Positions 18,801 through 33,087 are shown, numbered from the stretch's first letter. The stretch: 64,000 bases of DNA from Parabacteroides faecis (GCF_014647375.1 NZ_BMPB01000001.1:248001-312000), one strand, 5' to 3'. A program made the numbers and translations. The notes: generated by a model not told the origin, from the sequence alone.

Positions 18801-20822
18801 ATGACTAGCAAAAAAATAAAAACAAGAATATTTGCTTTCTTATTTGTTATCCTCAGTAGTGCAGGCATCACATTCCAATCGTGCAGTTTTTTGGACATAG
18901 ACCCGTATGTGGCCGACCTTTTCACTCTCGATACAGTCTTTGCCAAAAAGGAATATACACAGAAATATCTGAACAATGTATATAGTTATCTGATAGACTA
19001 CGGTTCGCCGAGTGCCTGGACAGACAATGCGCAACCCTGGGTATTAATAAGCGATGAGGGTGTAGCCGGATACAAACGGAACAGACATAATTACAATTAC
19101 TTCTGCAATAATGAAATGAAAGCGGAAGATCTGGATCATTTCGATTACTGGAATTATTTCTACGAAGGGATCCGCAAAGCCAATACATTTATTCAAAGAG
19201 TGAACGAGTGCCAGGAAGTAAGTGCCCTGCAACGGTCGGAATGGATCGGTCAGGCCACATTTATAAAAGCGATGATCTATTTTGAACTGATGCTGGCTTA
19301 CGGCCCGGTCCCGATTGTACCTGATACGCCGGTAGATTTCGACACCCCTATCGACCAGATGATGGTAGAGCGCAATACCTGGGACGAATGTAGCGATTAT
19401 GTATCTGCCCTACTGGAAGAAGCAATCAAATTACTACCCACACAGGTCAGAGACAATTCAGAAATAGGACAGGCAGTAAAAAATTCTGCACTGGCAGTAC
19501 TGTCACGCCTCACTCTTTATACAGCAAGTCCGCTTTATAACGGTGAAAATAGTGAGTTCAGCGATTTTACGAACAATGCAGGCGTACCGTATCTTAATCC
19601 GGTCAAAGACATAAGGAAATGGGCCGTCGCAGCCGCCAATGCCAAACGGCTCGTCGACATCAAGCCCAATGATCTGTATACTGTCCCCCGAATGGAAAAC
19701 ACACCTCATTTCCCGGTTCCGGCTGCCGAACAAGCTGATTTTCCGGACGGCGTAGGGGGTATCGATCCTTATCATTCCTATATAGATATGTTCAACGGCG
19801 AATGTGTATTGGCTTCATCCAACCGGGAGATTCTGTTTTCCCGCCAAAATACGGGGATCAACGGAATGAACAAATACAGTGCTCCTGGTGTGCTGAATGC
19901 CTGGAATGTATTCTTCGTTCCGCAGGTATTGGTCGACGCCTACTACATGATCGACGGCCGTACTATCAACAATGCAAGTGAATCTTACCCCTATGAGGAA
20001 GGTTATACAAATACGGACCTGGTGTTTTCAGGAGAAAAAAGCAGCAATGGTTTTACCCTGCTGAGCGGAACTCACAAATGGTATGCAAATCGTGAGATGC
20101 GCTTTTATGCCACAATCGCCTTTAACAATTCCTATTTTCCTTCCACTTCTACCCCACCTGATAAAATCGACCAGCAAGATGGTAAAGTTGCTAAATATTT
20201 CAGCGATTCAAAAAGCGGCAGGGATTATGCCCTGAACCGTCCGCAGGGTGAAGCCGAGGAATATCCGATGACAGGTTATCTTTGCCGGAAATTCCTTCAT
20301 TATGAAGATTCATGGATCAGCGGAGGAAGACAAAAAACAAAATATTGCCCGGCTTACCGCATGGCAGAAGTCTATTTGAATTATGTGGAAGCAATGAATG
20401 AACTGGACCAGTCGTACACGATCAACGACATTACCGTGACACGCAATACGAGTGAAATGAAACGCTGCTTCAACCTGATCCGGTATCGTGCCGGTCTACC
20501 GGGTATCACAGATGCCGATGTTGCCAATGCTGATAAAATGAGAGAACTGATTGCCCGTGAACGCCAGATAGAGTTTGCCTGGGAAGGACGACGTTATCAC
20601 GATCTCAGACGTACGAAAAAAGCGATCATCTATGAAAATGCACCGGTTATGGGATGCGATGTCAGTGCGACAGAAGCTGAAAAAGATAAATTCTATAACA
20701 TCATCCAGGTGAAAGAAAGAGACTGGATCTATAAGGTCTTTACCCGCAGGCAGACTTTCTTCCCGATCCCTAAAAGTGAGGTAGACAAAAATCCGAATCT
20801 GGACCAAATGCCCGGATTCTAA
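18801..20822 (+). CDS. SusD/RagB-family outer-membrane lipoprotein
   Basis: A 673-residue protein, longer than most SusD homologues. The ATG at 18801 gives a lipoprotein signal (lipobox TFQSC) and leaves an 11-base gap to susC; an earlier in-frame start at 18705 would overlap susC. The C-terminal family motif reads RYRAGLPG...RERQIEFAWEGRRYHDLRR, and the protein ends FFPIPKSEVDKNPNLDQMPGF. It caps the SusC barrel and binds glycan at the cell surface. Confidence 0.92.
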   Translation: MTSKKIKTRIFAFLFVILSSAGITFQSCSFLDIDPYVADLFTLDTVFAKKEYTQKYLNNVYSYLIDYGSPSAWTDNAQPWVLISDEGVAGYKRNRHNYNYFCNNEMKAEDLDHFDYWNYFYEGIRKANTFIQRVNECQEVSALQRSEWIGQATFIKAMIYFELMLAYGPVPIVPDTPVDFDTPIDQMMVERNTWDECSDYVSALLEEAIKLLPTQVRDNSEIGQAVKNSALAVLSRLTLYTASPLYNGENSEFSDFTNNAGVPYLNPVKDIRKWAVAAANAKRLVDIKPNDLYTVPRMENTPHFPVPAAEQADFPDGVGGIDPYHSYIDMFNGECVLASSNREILFSRQNTGINGMNKYSAPGVLNAWNVFFVPQVLVDAYYMIDGRTINNASESYPYEEGYTNTDLVFSGEKSSNGFTLLSGTHKWYANREMRFYATIAFNNSYFPSTSTPPDKIDQQDGKVAKYFSDSKSGRDYALNRPQGEAEEYPMTGYLCRKFLHYEDSWISGGRQKTKYCPAYRMAEVYLNYVEAMNELDQSYTINDITVTRNTSEMKRCFNLIRYRAGLPGITDADVANADKMRELIARERQIEFAWEGRRYHDLRRTKKAIIYENAPVMGCDVSATEAEKDKFYNIIQVKERDWIYKVFTRRQTFFPIPKSEVDKNPNLDQMPGF

Positions 20823-20861
20823 CAACATGTTTTACACATATACATATTAATACCATTTATT

Positions 20862-21746
20862 ATGAGATCAAATATATTAAAGCATATATTACTTTTCTCG
20901 TCAGCCTGTTTCTTCTGGAGTTGTACGAGTGAACCTGCTGATTTCGGTGAACAATACAAGAAAACACTTTATATTGTAAATAGCCGCGATATGCTCTATG
21001 TCGGCGAACATGCATATGGTAGCGAAAATAATTCCATGCAATTTTCAGTCTATTGTGCTTCCTCCGAACCTATCAAGTCCGACCTGACAGTTCAGTTGGA
21101 GATCAATCCCAAAGCACTCGACTCACTCAACAAAAAAAGTGCATTAGGGAATCCCTTATATACCGACAAGCAATTGTTACCCAAAGAAAACTATACATCG
21201 ACAGACCTATCAGTGACCATTCGGGCAAACGAACAATATGGCGTATTGGATATACCGTTCGATCCACAAAACCTGGATCCTGATGTTTCGTATGCACTTC
21301 CTATCACGATCGTCTCAAACAGTGCGGGTTATGATGTAAATGAGGAACTAAGCACGATGGTTTATGAAGTAAAAATGATCAATGGATTTTCTGGTGATTT
21401 TGCAGGCAGTTCAATAGAACTACCTAAAACGATTCGCTCGGTACAGCCTGTTCTGAAAGCCATCTCTTCCAATTCTATCCGTATGCCGATTCACACATTA
21501 TCCGGAGAAGCAAAATATATAAAAACAAACTTCATGCTTCTTAACATCGGTACAGATAGCACCTCCGTTACTATAAAACCCTGGCTGGATGCAAAAATAA
21601 CAGATTCCGGGAAAAGTTATTACGACAGGAAAAAACAAAGCTTCTATCTGAGATATACTTATACGAATGAAGAAGGGGAAACATTCGATATTGAAGAGAA
21701 AATAATCAATATAAATGCTCCGGTAACAGATACCGAAGAGCAATAA
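20862..21746 (+). CDS. DUF1735/DUF4361-type surface lipoprotein
   Basis: A 294-residue lipoprotein (lipobox FFWSC). The N-terminal half resembles the DUF1735 immunoglobulin-like domain found in proteins encoded after SusC/SusD: a conserved opening of strands, then QLLPKENYTSTDLSVTIRANEQYGVLDIPFD and YALPITIVS. The C-terminal half would be a DUF4361-like domain. It is probably an auxiliary surface glycan-binding protein of this locus and the last gene before a strong hairpin. Confidence 0.75.
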   Translation: MRSNILKHILLFSSACFFWSCTSEPADFGEQYKKTLYIVNSRDMLYVGEHAYGSENNSMQFSVYCASSEPIKSDLTVQLEINPKALDSLNKKSALGNPLYTDKQLLPKENYTSTDLSVTIRANEQYGVLDIPFDPQNLDPDVSYALPITIVSNSAGYDVNEELSTMVYEVKMINGFSGDFAGSSIELPKTIRSVQPVLKAISSNSIRMPIHTLSGEAKYIKTNFMLLNIGTDSTSVTIKPWLDAKITDSGKSYYDRKKQSFYLRYTYTNEEGETFDIEEKIININAPVTDTEEQ

Positions 21747-21757
21747 AGATATAGAAT

Positions 21758-21800
21758 GAAGGTGTTGCAAAAATAGCATTTCGCTTTTTACAACACCTTC
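21758..21800 (+). terminator. Intrinsic terminator of the susCD operon
   Basis: A 10-bp outer stem (21758-21767 with 21791-21800) continues into A/T pairs (AAAAA with TTTTT), giving a hairpin of about 16 bp. It follows the DUF1735-type gene by 11 bases. Confidence 0.75.
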
Positions 21801-21887
21801 ATCTAAAAATATCTTATTTACTTTGCCACTTCCTAAATTCTCTATAACTTCGTAAATTCTTCCATGTAAGGAAGATATGAAGTTCCC

Positions 21888-24473
21888 ATGAAAACACTCC
21901 GAAAAGTTATCGGTTATATTTCCCTTTTACTGTTTTGCCTGCAGGCTCCAGGGCAGGAAACAGACAGTGTGATCAACAAACTCACCCACTATATCCGTGC
22001 TACGGATCAGTTTTCGCAATATATACCACGGGAAAAAGTGTATCTCCATTTTGACAATACCAGTTATTACCAGGGTGATAATATCTGGTTCAACTGTTAT
22101 GTGGTAACTTCCGAACTACACGAAGCGACCGGATTAAGCAAAACACTATATGTAGAACTATTGAATCCCGGCGGTGAAATCATAGATAAACGGGTGCTGA
22201 AGGTCGAGAACGGACAGTGCCACGGAGATTTCACATTAGGGCAACTTCCTTTTTATTCCGGTTTCTATGAAGTCCGTGCCTACACAAAATATATGTTGAA
22301 CTTTGGCGAAGATGCTATCTTCTCCCGCCTGCTGCCGGTATTCAACAAGCCGAAAACAGAAGGGAACTATGAGGAAAAAGATATGCTGAAATACGGATAC
22401 GGCAAATATCCGAAGAAACGGGAAAAGCCTCAAAAAGGGAAAAAGGTCAATCTGAAATTCTATCCGGAAGGAGGAAACCTGATCGAAAATATACCTTCAC
22501 GGGTTGCATTCGAAATAACAGACGCTTTCGGAAACCCGTTGGAAGCAACCGGAAAGATCATAAACCAAGACAAAGAAGAAATAGCAGATTTTGCCGTAAC
22601 ACACGACGGAAGAGGTTTCTTCAATTACACCCCGAACGCGGGTAAACGAAAAGCGGTGGTCGACTACAACGGTAAGAAATACCAGTTCGACATGCCTCAG
22701 CCGTTGCCACAAGGATTTACCTTGCAGGCAGATAACCTTTCATCTTCCGACAGCCTTGAAATATCTTTACAGAAAAATGAACAGACACCGGCAGAGATGC
22801 TGGGAATGGTCATTATCTGCAGAGGAAAACTATATAATTATTGCCTTGCCAACGTGCTGCACAATGAACCGGTCCGTTTCAAAGTGGACAAAACGATATT
22901 ACCTTCAGGCGTTTCGCAAATTGTCTTATTCAACAGTAACGGAGATATACTTTGTGACCGTTTGATATTCATTCATAAAGAAGAACAGCTGACGATCAGG
23001 TCCAAAGCCGGAAAAGAGACATACGAACCGTATGAAGCCGTCGATATGGAGTTCACGGTAACCGATCAAAATGAGAACCCGGTACAGACATCTTTCTCCT
23101 TATCGGTAAGGGACGGCATGAACGAAGTCAAATCGGATTGCAATATCCTGACAGACATGTTACTTGCATCCGATATAAAAGGATACGTTCATAACCCGTC
23201 TTACTATTTTGAAGCAAACGATTCCGTCCACCGCTCCTCTCTCGACCTGCTGATGATGGTACAAGGCTGGCACCGCTATTCCTGGAAGCAGATGGCAGGA
23301 ACAGAACCATTCGAATTGAAATACACACCGGAACAGGGTATCGAGATGCACGGCCAGGTTGTTTCCTTCGTCCGGAAAAAACCTAAACCCAATGTTACGA
23401 TATCCTCCTTCCTTCTCAAAAGAGGCGAGGAAGAAGAGGCTGCCAGCGCATTCGATATATTTACAACCGATAGCCTGGGACATTTCGCTTTCCGGGCCGA
23501 TATAACCGGGAAATGGAATATGATACTGGCCGTGAGCGAGAAAGGAAAGAAAAAAGACCACCGGATCATACTCGACCGCCTTTTCACCCCGGAGCCGAAA
23601 AGATACCGTTATCCGGAAATGCAGGTCACTGTTGCTGATCAGGAAACAGAGAAAGCAGAAGAAACAGATGCAGAAGAAGTTCCAGAAATACAAGAACCGG
23701 AGGAAGATATCAATGCTTTCCTGACAGCCTATGAAGACTCTTTGGCCAAAGCGGGGAATAAGGAGAAAGTTCTCCGTCTGGACGAAGTGACTGTAACCGC
23801 CAAAAAGAGATCACGGGAAAAGGATATTTTCAATAACCGTTCCAAATCGATTGCCTTTTATGATGTTCAGTCCGAATGGGACGATATAACAGACCAGGGG
23901 AAATATATCGGAAAAGATATACATGAACTGATGATAAATATGAATAACAATTTCAGAAAAACCTTCTCCAGACAAGACGAATATCTGCAATACAAAGGGA
24001 AAATGCCTCTCTTCGTCATCAACTACGAACCAACCATGGCTACTGAAATGGACTACAACAAATACAAACTGATACGCCTCGAAGCCATCAAATCCATTTA
24101 TATCAATGAGGAACTTTCTATCATGTGTAAATATGCAGATCCCAGAATGTCACCTTTGGAGGTAGACGATTTTTACAGTTGTGTCGTTTTTATCGAGACA
24201 TTTCCGGAAGATAAGATACCGACGGATGCCGGTAAAGGGGTACGAAAAACCTGGCTGGAAGGCTACAGCCAGGTTAAAGAATTTTACAATCCGGATTATT
24301 CCATCCTTCCGCCGGAACCCGATTACCGCCGCACACTCTACTGGAATCCTTCAGTGACACCCGATGAAAAGGGTAAAGCTGATATCAGGTTCTATAATAA
24401 CAGTAGCTGCAAAAAGTTCAGCATCAGTGCTGAAACGATTACCGCAGACGGAATAATCGGTATTTATAAATGA
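21888..24473 (+). CDS. MG2-like (alpha-2-macroglobulin-type) protein with a C-terminal plug-like part
   Basis: An 861-residue exported protein (signal MKTLRKVIGYISLLLFCLQA). Residues about 45-130 match the MG2 strand pattern (EKVYLHFDNTSYYQGDNIWFNCYVV), and further beta-sandwich repeats follow. An acidic, Pro/Glu-rich linker spans about residues 580-625. After it comes LDEVTVTAKK (about 631), the motif that normally leads into a TonB plug, then a shortened plug-like segment (MPLFVINYEP, YKLIRLEAIKSIYI). No barrel is present. Proteins of this type are widespread in Bacteroidales and of unknown function. The gene ends directly against the convergent phosphatase, with no base between the stop codons. 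Confidence 0.7.
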   Translation: MKTLRKVIGYISLLLFCLQAPGQETDSVINKLTHYIRATDQFSQYIPREKVYLHFDNTSYYQGDNIWFNCYVVTSELHEATGLSKTLYVELLNPGGEIIDKRVLKVENGQCHGDFTLGQLPFYSGFYEVRAYTKYMLNFGEDAIFSRLLPVFNKPKTEGNYEEKDMLKYGYGKYPKKREKPQKGKKVNLKFYPEGGNLIENIPSRVAFEITDAFGNPLEATGKIINQDKEEIADFAVTHDGRGFFNYTPNAGKRKAVVDYNGKKYQFDMPQPLPQGFTLQADNLSSSDSLEISLQKNEQTPAEMLGMVIICRGKLYNYCLANVLHNEPVRFKVDKTILPSGVSQIVLFNSNGDILCDRLIFIHKEEQLTIRSKAGKETYEPYEAVDMEFTVTDQNENPVQTSFSLSVRDGMNEVKSDCNILTDMLLASDIKGYVHNPSYYFEANDSVHRSSLDLLMMVQGWHRYSWKQMAGTEPFELKYTPEQGIEMHGQVVSFVRKKPKPNVTISSFLLKRGEEEEAASAFDIFTTDSLGHFAFRADITGKWNMILAVSEKGKKKDHRIILDRLFTPEPKRYRYPEMQVTVADQETEKAEETDAEEVPEIQEPEEDINAFLTAYEDSLAKAGNKEKVLRLDEVTVTAKKRSREKDIFNNRSKSIAFYDVQSEWDDITDQGKYIGKDIHELMINMNNNFRKTFSRQDEYLQYKGKMPLFVINYEPTMATEMDYNKYKLIRLEAIKSIYINEELSIMCKYADPRMSPLEVDDFYSCVVFIETFPEDKIPTDAGKGVRKTWLEGYSQVKEFYNPDYSILPPEPDYRRTLYWNPSVTPDEKGKADIRFYNNSSCKKFSISAETITADGIIGIYK

Positions 24474-25568
24474 TCAATATAAGTATAACTGTTTCATTTT
24501 CTGAATATCCACGCCTAACGTCTCCGTCAGGAACTTAGCCATGGAGCCGTACTTTTCGTCTATCTTATTATAAGCGGCATTCAGATATTTCTCATCGACA
24601 GTAACTAACGGAGCAATTTGAGGATAAAATTTCAAATAGGTATCGTACTTACCTGCGATATAATTCTTACTAAGCATATAATCCTTCATTATCGTTTCTT
24701 TATCTACACCGAGAGCCGACAGAATAAGCATGGTTGCAACCCCTGTACGGTCCTTGCCTGCCGAACAATGGTAACTCAACGGCAAAGAACTTTCATCCTG
24801 AACATATTTAAAAAACTCTTTATACTTAGCTACATAATCATCATAACTCACCATTTCGATATAAGCATCCACCATAATCTGAGCAGTCTCTTCCTCACTA
24901 AGCCCCTTTGATATACTTCCGATAATCTCATCTGAAAATATATTACCGGCATTGATCTCCAGATCATAAGGATTCTTTACCGTAGACGGTAGCTTATCAG
25001 GAGCAGCAGGCAGCATACCGCCCAATCCACCTTCTTTTTCCGTGGCAGTACGAAAATCGACAACAGTTTTCAATCCGGTACTTGCCAGATAGGCAAGGTC
25101 GGCATCCGATAATTTATTCATCTCATCCGTGCGGAACAATTTTCCCCAACGTACATATTTACCTTCACTATTCTTTATACCGCCCAGATCCCTGAAATTA
25201 TACCCGTTAACCGGCAAAAGTCTTTCAGCCAACAAAGCCTGACCTTCGGAGTTCTTGAACAGGAAAAGCTGTCTCTTCGTAGCATCGACACTCAAATCGA
25301 AAGAGCCTTTTCCGTCACCGGTCAGGCAAGGTGTATTCATATCGATATCTTCTGCTGTAGTACCGGCATATAACTCCCAGGCTTTATCGGAAGTCACACT
25401 CAGCACAGCCTTTTTCGTTTCCTTATCACGGGCAATCCCGGCATCTCCGCTTACATCTTTTCCGGAATAACCGATTGTTGTTTTATCATCATCATCATCT
25501 CCGCAAGAGACAAACAGTCCGGAGACACAAAACAGCAGCAATAAATAGTAAGATAAATTCTTTTTCAT
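24474..25568 (-). CDS. Lipoprotein tyrosine/phosphoinositide phosphatase
   Basis: A 364-residue lipoprotein (lipobox LFVSC followed by an Asp run). The C-terminal two-thirds are a dual-specificity or IphP-type phosphatase: NFRDLGGIKNSEGKYVRWGKLFRT is the entry motif, and the P-loop HCSAGKDRTG (CX5R) carries the catalytic Cys and Arg. It probably acts on phosphotyrosine or phospholipid headgroups outside the cytosol. The N-terminal ~110 residues look like an Ig-type domain. It is convergent and abutting with the MG2-like gene. Confidence 0.87.
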   Translation of the reverse strand: MKKNLSYYLLLLFCVSGLFVSCGDDDDDKTTIGYSGKDVSGDAGIARDKETKKAVLSVTSDKAWELYAGTTAEDIDMNTPCLTGDGKGSFDLSVDATKRQLFLFKNSEGQALLAERLLPVNGYNFRDLGGIKNSEGKYVRWGKLFRTDEMNKLSDADLAYLASTGLKTVVDFRTATEKEGGLGGMLPAAPDKLPSTVKNPYDLEINAGNIFSDEIIGSISKGLSEEETAQIMVDAYIEMVSYDDYVAKYKEFFKYVQDESSLPLSYHCSAGKDRTGVATMLILSALGVDKETIMKDYMLSKNYIAGKYDTYLKFYPQIAPLVTVDEKYLNAAYNKIDEKYGSMAKFLTETLGVDIQKMKQLYLY

Positions 25569-25704
25569 AACGCTTTTTACTCATTAATAAATAATTTAAA
25601 GGCGCGCAAGATACAGATTTAAAACTAATTACTCAAAGACAGCCAACCTTTTAGCCTCATAAATGAAATATAGAATATCGTTTATTTATTTTAGAATATA
25701 AAAA

Positions 25705-25742
25705 AATACCCCTCGCGACAGATAGTAATCGCGAGGGGTATT
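25705..25742 (-). terminator. Intrinsic terminator of the GH2/GH97 operon
   Basis: A perfect 14-bp stem (25705-25718 with 25729-25742) with a 10-base loop, followed on the minus strand by a run of T. It lies 18 bases past the GH97 stop. Confidence 0.88.
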
Positions 25743-25760
25743 CCGGACAGAGATGGATAC

Positions 25761-27722
25761 CTACTCTATTACAGCAGCAAAGCCTCCGTTTCTGACCATC
25801 TTAATTTTGATTATATCATTCTTCTTAACAGACGATTCGTTCCGACGATAATCCATGGCCTGACGACCTGCATTGATACCATCTTTAAAAGAGGTCATCT
25901 TATAGTTTCTGCCATCGTTGAGAAAATCAAGACAGATATCTATCTCACGCACATCCTTGCTATTATTGGTCATGCCACCGATAAACCATTTATCCCCTTT
26001 ACGTTTAGCTACAACAGCCACTTCTCCTACTTCAGCGGCCAAAGCAATGGTCTCATCCCAGGTTGTCGGTACCCGAGTAATAAATTCCGTACAATCGGCA
26101 TTACGATAATAGAGAGTAGGATTGTCAGCCAACATTTGCAAACCACTCTCAAAGATAACGTACAAAGCCAATTGATAAGCACGCGTCCCGATACTTCCGG
26201 AATTGGGGCGGTCAGCACGGTAAACATTGGGTTGGAAACTGTTCATGGCTCCGGGAGTATAGTCCATAGGCCCCACAGCATTACGCAGGAAAGGATAATA
26301 AATACTATTATCCGGAGTACAACCGCCCATTTGCTCCATGCCCCTCACACCCTCATAAGAAAGTACGTTGGGGTATTTGTATTCCAATCCGGCAGGTTTG
26401 AACGAGCCGTGAAAGTCTACAAAGAGCTTATACCTGGCAGCCTCTTCTGCCACTCTTTCGTAGTAGTTGACCATCCATTGATCACTGCGGTCCATAAAGT
26501 CGATCTTCACACCTTTTACACCCCATTCGGCAAAAGTTTTAAATAAATCCATGTGATTCTCTACAGTCAACCAGGTAAGCCACAAAACGATACCGACGTT
26601 CTTTTCCTTGCCATAACGAATCAATTCATGTACATCTACATGGGGATTAGGAGTAAAAGGATCGCGAGTACTTTGGGCCCAACCTTCGTCCATAAGAATA
26701 TAAGATATACCATATTTAGACGCAAAATCGATATAATACTTATAAGTCTCCAGGTTATATCCCGAAACAAAATTAACATCCGGACCATAAGGGCAAGCAT
26801 CGTTCCACCATTCCCAACTTACCTGTCCGGGGGTAATCCAGGAAGGATCCCCGATTACACTTTTCGTTGCCAGCCTGAAGGTCATCGTGTTTTCGATCAG
26901 TTGTTTGTCATCTTTGGTAATGACAAAATAACGCCAGGGATAAGTTCTTTTTCCGGAAGTCTTAGCAATATAATCAGCTTCCTTCAACAACTTGAGGCTA
27001 CGGTCGCCATCTTCACCAAACTCCAGCGGATTGTTCGGGAAAGTGGAAATCAGGCCGTTTTGTCCATTACTTTTAAGAAACATACATGGATAATCCGAAA
27101 GATCAGATTCTGAAATCAATATCTTGTATTGTTTCCTGGTATCAATCAGTAATGGAAGAACAGCCTTCTTATCTTCAGGAGTCCATTCGTTACTGTTTAC
27201 ATGAGTATAATTCTCTTCGTAAGCAGTTTTAAAACTTCCGGGTTGCTGCATGTGAAGAAGATAAGGAGCAGGAAAATTAATTGCCAAATCTTCGTTCATC
27301 ACTTCTATGTCACCTTTCTTATTAGTAAGGAAACGGTAAGCGATACCATCATCATAAGCCCGAAACTCTACGGAATAATTCCCTTTAAAATCCATTCTCA
27401 ACTGATTATAATGATTACGTACGGTCGAGAATTTCAGAGGAATTACCGGAGACAGCATCTCATCCGCATCGGAGAACTTTTGTCCCGACAATTTAGGATT
27501 TTCACCCAACATTTCATCTCTAAGCGTTAACCGGAGATAATTATCTTTCAGGATCACGTCACCATTGTATGAAATGGAGTAATAAATCTTATCAGTAATA
27601 CGGAGACTTACTTTTATCTCCTTGTTGGGAGATACTAATTCCACCTTCTTTTCGGCAGCCTGAGTTGACGAAAAGAATACCAATACAAGGAATAAGATGT
27701 AAAAAGTTTTACAGTTTTTCAT
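25761..27722 (-). CDS. GH97 glycoside hydrolase, probably retaining alpha-galactosidase
   Basis: A 653-residue periplasmic enzyme (signal MKNCKTFYILFLVLVFFSSTQA). It has the GH97 layout: N-terminal beta-super-sandwich (to about residue 280), a catalytic TIM barrel starting around WITPGQVSWEWW, and a C-terminal beta domain. Two catalytic carboxylates are visible: Asp408 in GVKIDFMDRSDQ (nucleophile position of retaining GH97) and Glu457 in VLSYEGVRG (acid/base). The nucleophile Asp at that place marks the retaining alpha-galactosidase branch (BtGH97b-type), not the inverting SusB branch. It is the last gene of the PUL and acts beside the GH2 enzyme. Alpha-glucosidase activity is less likely. 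Confidence 0.88.
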   Translation of the reverse strand: MKNCKTFYILFLVLVFFSSTQAAEKKVELVSPNKEIKVSLRITDKIYYSISYNGDVILKDNYLRLTLRDEMLGENPKLSGQKFSDADEMLSPVIPLKFSTVRNHYNQLRMDFKGNYSVEFRAYDDGIAYRFLTNKKGDIEVMNEDLAINFPAPYLLHMQQPGSFKTAYEENYTHVNSNEWTPEDKKAVLPLLIDTRKQYKILISESDLSDYPCMFLKSNGQNGLISTFPNNPLEFGEDGDRSLKLLKEADYIAKTSGKRTYPWRYFVITKDDKQLIENTMTFRLATKSVIGDPSWITPGQVSWEWWNDACPYGPDVNFVSGYNLETYKYYIDFASKYGISYILMDEGWAQSTRDPFTPNPHVDVHELIRYGKEKNVGIVLWLTWLTVENHMDLFKTFAEWGVKGVKIDFMDRSDQWMVNYYERVAEEAARYKLFVDFHGSFKPAGLEYKYPNVLSYEGVRGMEQMGGCTPDNSIYYPFLRNAVGPMDYTPGAMNSFQPNVYRADRPNSGSIGTRAYQLALYVIFESGLQMLADNPTLYYRNADCTEFITRVPTTWDETIALAAEVGEVAVVAKRKGDKWFIGGMTNNSKDVREIDICLDFLNDGRNYKMTSFKDGINAGRQAMDYRRNESSVKKNDIIKIKMVRNGGFAAVIE

Positions 27723-27757
27723 ACTATCTTTAATTAAAAATGAATTTTCACATCCGA

Positions 27758-31348
<3,591 letters not shown>

Positions 31349-31368
31349 TTAATAATTATTATTCAAGG

Positions 31369-33087
31369 TCAATAACCCGGATTCTGTCCGTTCACCCAAT
31401 TGTCTACCCCGCCGTTTTGTGCAGCAATCACCGAGTTGCGGTCAATAGCTCCTTGCGGAAGCGGCATAAGATACATTTTCGGTAAGAATTTCCGGTCTCT
31501 TACATCTACGATAGTATAAGTAAGGGTTCCGTTATTTTCTTCAATCAGCATACCCTTTAAAGGTACATTCATCACACCCGGACTACCGTCAGGTAACTTA
31601 TCTGCTATTTCCCACCGGCGAATATCCCACCAACGCTTATCTTCAAAACACAACTCCACGCGTCTTTCACGCCGGATGATTTCTCTCATACTTTCTTTAT
31701 TCAAAGATTTAAAAGTATCTTCCACCTTCGGCATATTACCATTCCGGGTACGTACCAAATTTATCGCATCCAGTACTTCTTTTGTAGGACCATTTACTTC
31801 GTTTTCCGCTTCTGCAAAATTGAGTAATACTTCACCATAGCGGAAAAACATGTAATTTTCGTACGATGTTTCATTACCAAACATAGACAACTCTTTATTC
31901 TCGTTCAACCTTTTACGAGCATAATAACCGGTATGTGTGTTATCGTTGGAATAACCCAGATCTATTGAATTATTGCCACCCAACTGTGTCATGATCTCAA
32001 ACTCATTCCTCCATTTGGAGCCATTGTATAGAATAGTCGCATAAAATCTTTTTTCCCGTCCTTCATATGGATTATTAGGATCATATCCCGAAGCCGGATC
32101 CGTAATCGGCAATCCATTCTCCATACTGAATTCATCTACAAGCTGCTGTGTCGGTTGGAAATTTCCCCATCCGGATCTGCTTGAGCCAATAGCAGGAGGT
32201 CCGAAATGCATTTCTTTATTATTTCCTTTGTCAGGTCCGTACTGGCGGGCAAAAATAGATTCACTATTATTGTTGGTCATAAACAATACATCGAAGTCCG
32301 AAGCCAGGCTGTAGACACCCATTTCCATAACCGATTTACAAGTTTTTGCAGCAGTTTTCCACCGTTCGATATCATTCGCAGGATTTCGTTGGGCACTGGC
32401 ATGATAAAGTTCGCACCATCCTTTCAGGGTCAGGGCAGCCCCTTTGGTAGCCCGGCCTGCATTATTTCCTGTTTCTGTTTCATTCAACAAGGGGGCAACT
32501 TCTCCCAACTCAGAAACAATGAAATCAAACGTTTCCTGTGCCGTGGCCCTGGGATTTTCCAACGGTATGTCGGTATTCTGATTATCGAGCGGCACCGTGA
32601 TCAACGGAACGCCTCCGTATGTCATCCATAACCAATGGTAAACGAAAGCTCTCAAAAAACGTGCTTCAGATATCCGGTGTTGTTTATAACTATCCGACAG
32701 AGTCGATTCCGTCACTTTCTTTATAAACACATTGCATTTACGAATCTTTTTATAGGCCTTTTCCCAGTCCCATACGTCGCTGAAACCTGTCGGGTAATTC
32801 TCCGGGGTAATCTGCGCGTTTCCGATATTCGCATATCCGGCCATCCAGTTAGTGCCAACATCGGAGTTATCCGAAAACTGATCGAGATGTTGCGTAACTT
32901 TATTGGCATCCGGCAACAGGTCATTATACATATCATTAAGAAACAGGTCTGCATTCTGTTCTTCAGACCAGAGTACATCATCAGTGACAGAGTTTCGGTT
33001 TTCAACTTCCAGAAAATCTGAACAACTGCTAATTAAAGCCATACATATAAACAGGCCTATATATGTTATTTTAGATTTCATATTCAT
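31369..33087 (-). CDS. SusD/RagB-family outer-membrane lipoprotein
   Basis: A 572-residue lipoprotein (lipobox ALISSCSDFLEVEN). The C-terminal motif is LVRTRNGNMP...RRERRVELCFEDKRWWDIRRW, and the end is PLPQGAIDRNSVIAAQ followed by a Trp-Asn-rich tail. It follows susC by six bases and precedes the GH2 gene. It is the surface binder of the presumed galactoside PUL. Confidence 0.93.
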   Translation of the reverse strand: MNMKSKITYIGLFICMALISSCSDFLEVENRNSVTDDVLWSEEQNADLFLNDMYNDLLPDANKVTQHLDQFSDNSDVGTNWMAGYANIGNAQITPENYPTGFSDVWDWEKAYKKIRKCNVFIKKVTESTLSDSYKQHRISEARFLRAFVYHWLWMTYGGVPLITVPLDNQNTDIPLENPRATAQETFDFIVSELGEVAPLLNETETGNNAGRATKGAALTLKGWCELYHASAQRNPANDIERWKTAAKTCKSVMEMGVYSLASDFDVLFMTNNNSESIFARQYGPDKGNNKEMHFGPPAIGSSRSGWGNFQPTQQLVDEFSMENGLPITDPASGYDPNNPYEGREKRFYATILYNGSKWRNEFEIMTQLGGNNSIDLGYSNDNTHTGYYARKRLNENKELSMFGNETSYENYMFFRYGEVLLNFAEAENEVNGPTKEVLDAINLVRTRNGNMPKVEDTFKSLNKESMREIIRRERRVELCFEDKRWWDIRRWEIADKLPDGSPGVMNVPLKGMLIEENNGTLTYTIVDVRDRKFLPKMYLMPLPQGAIDRNSVIAAQNGGVDNWVNGQNPGY

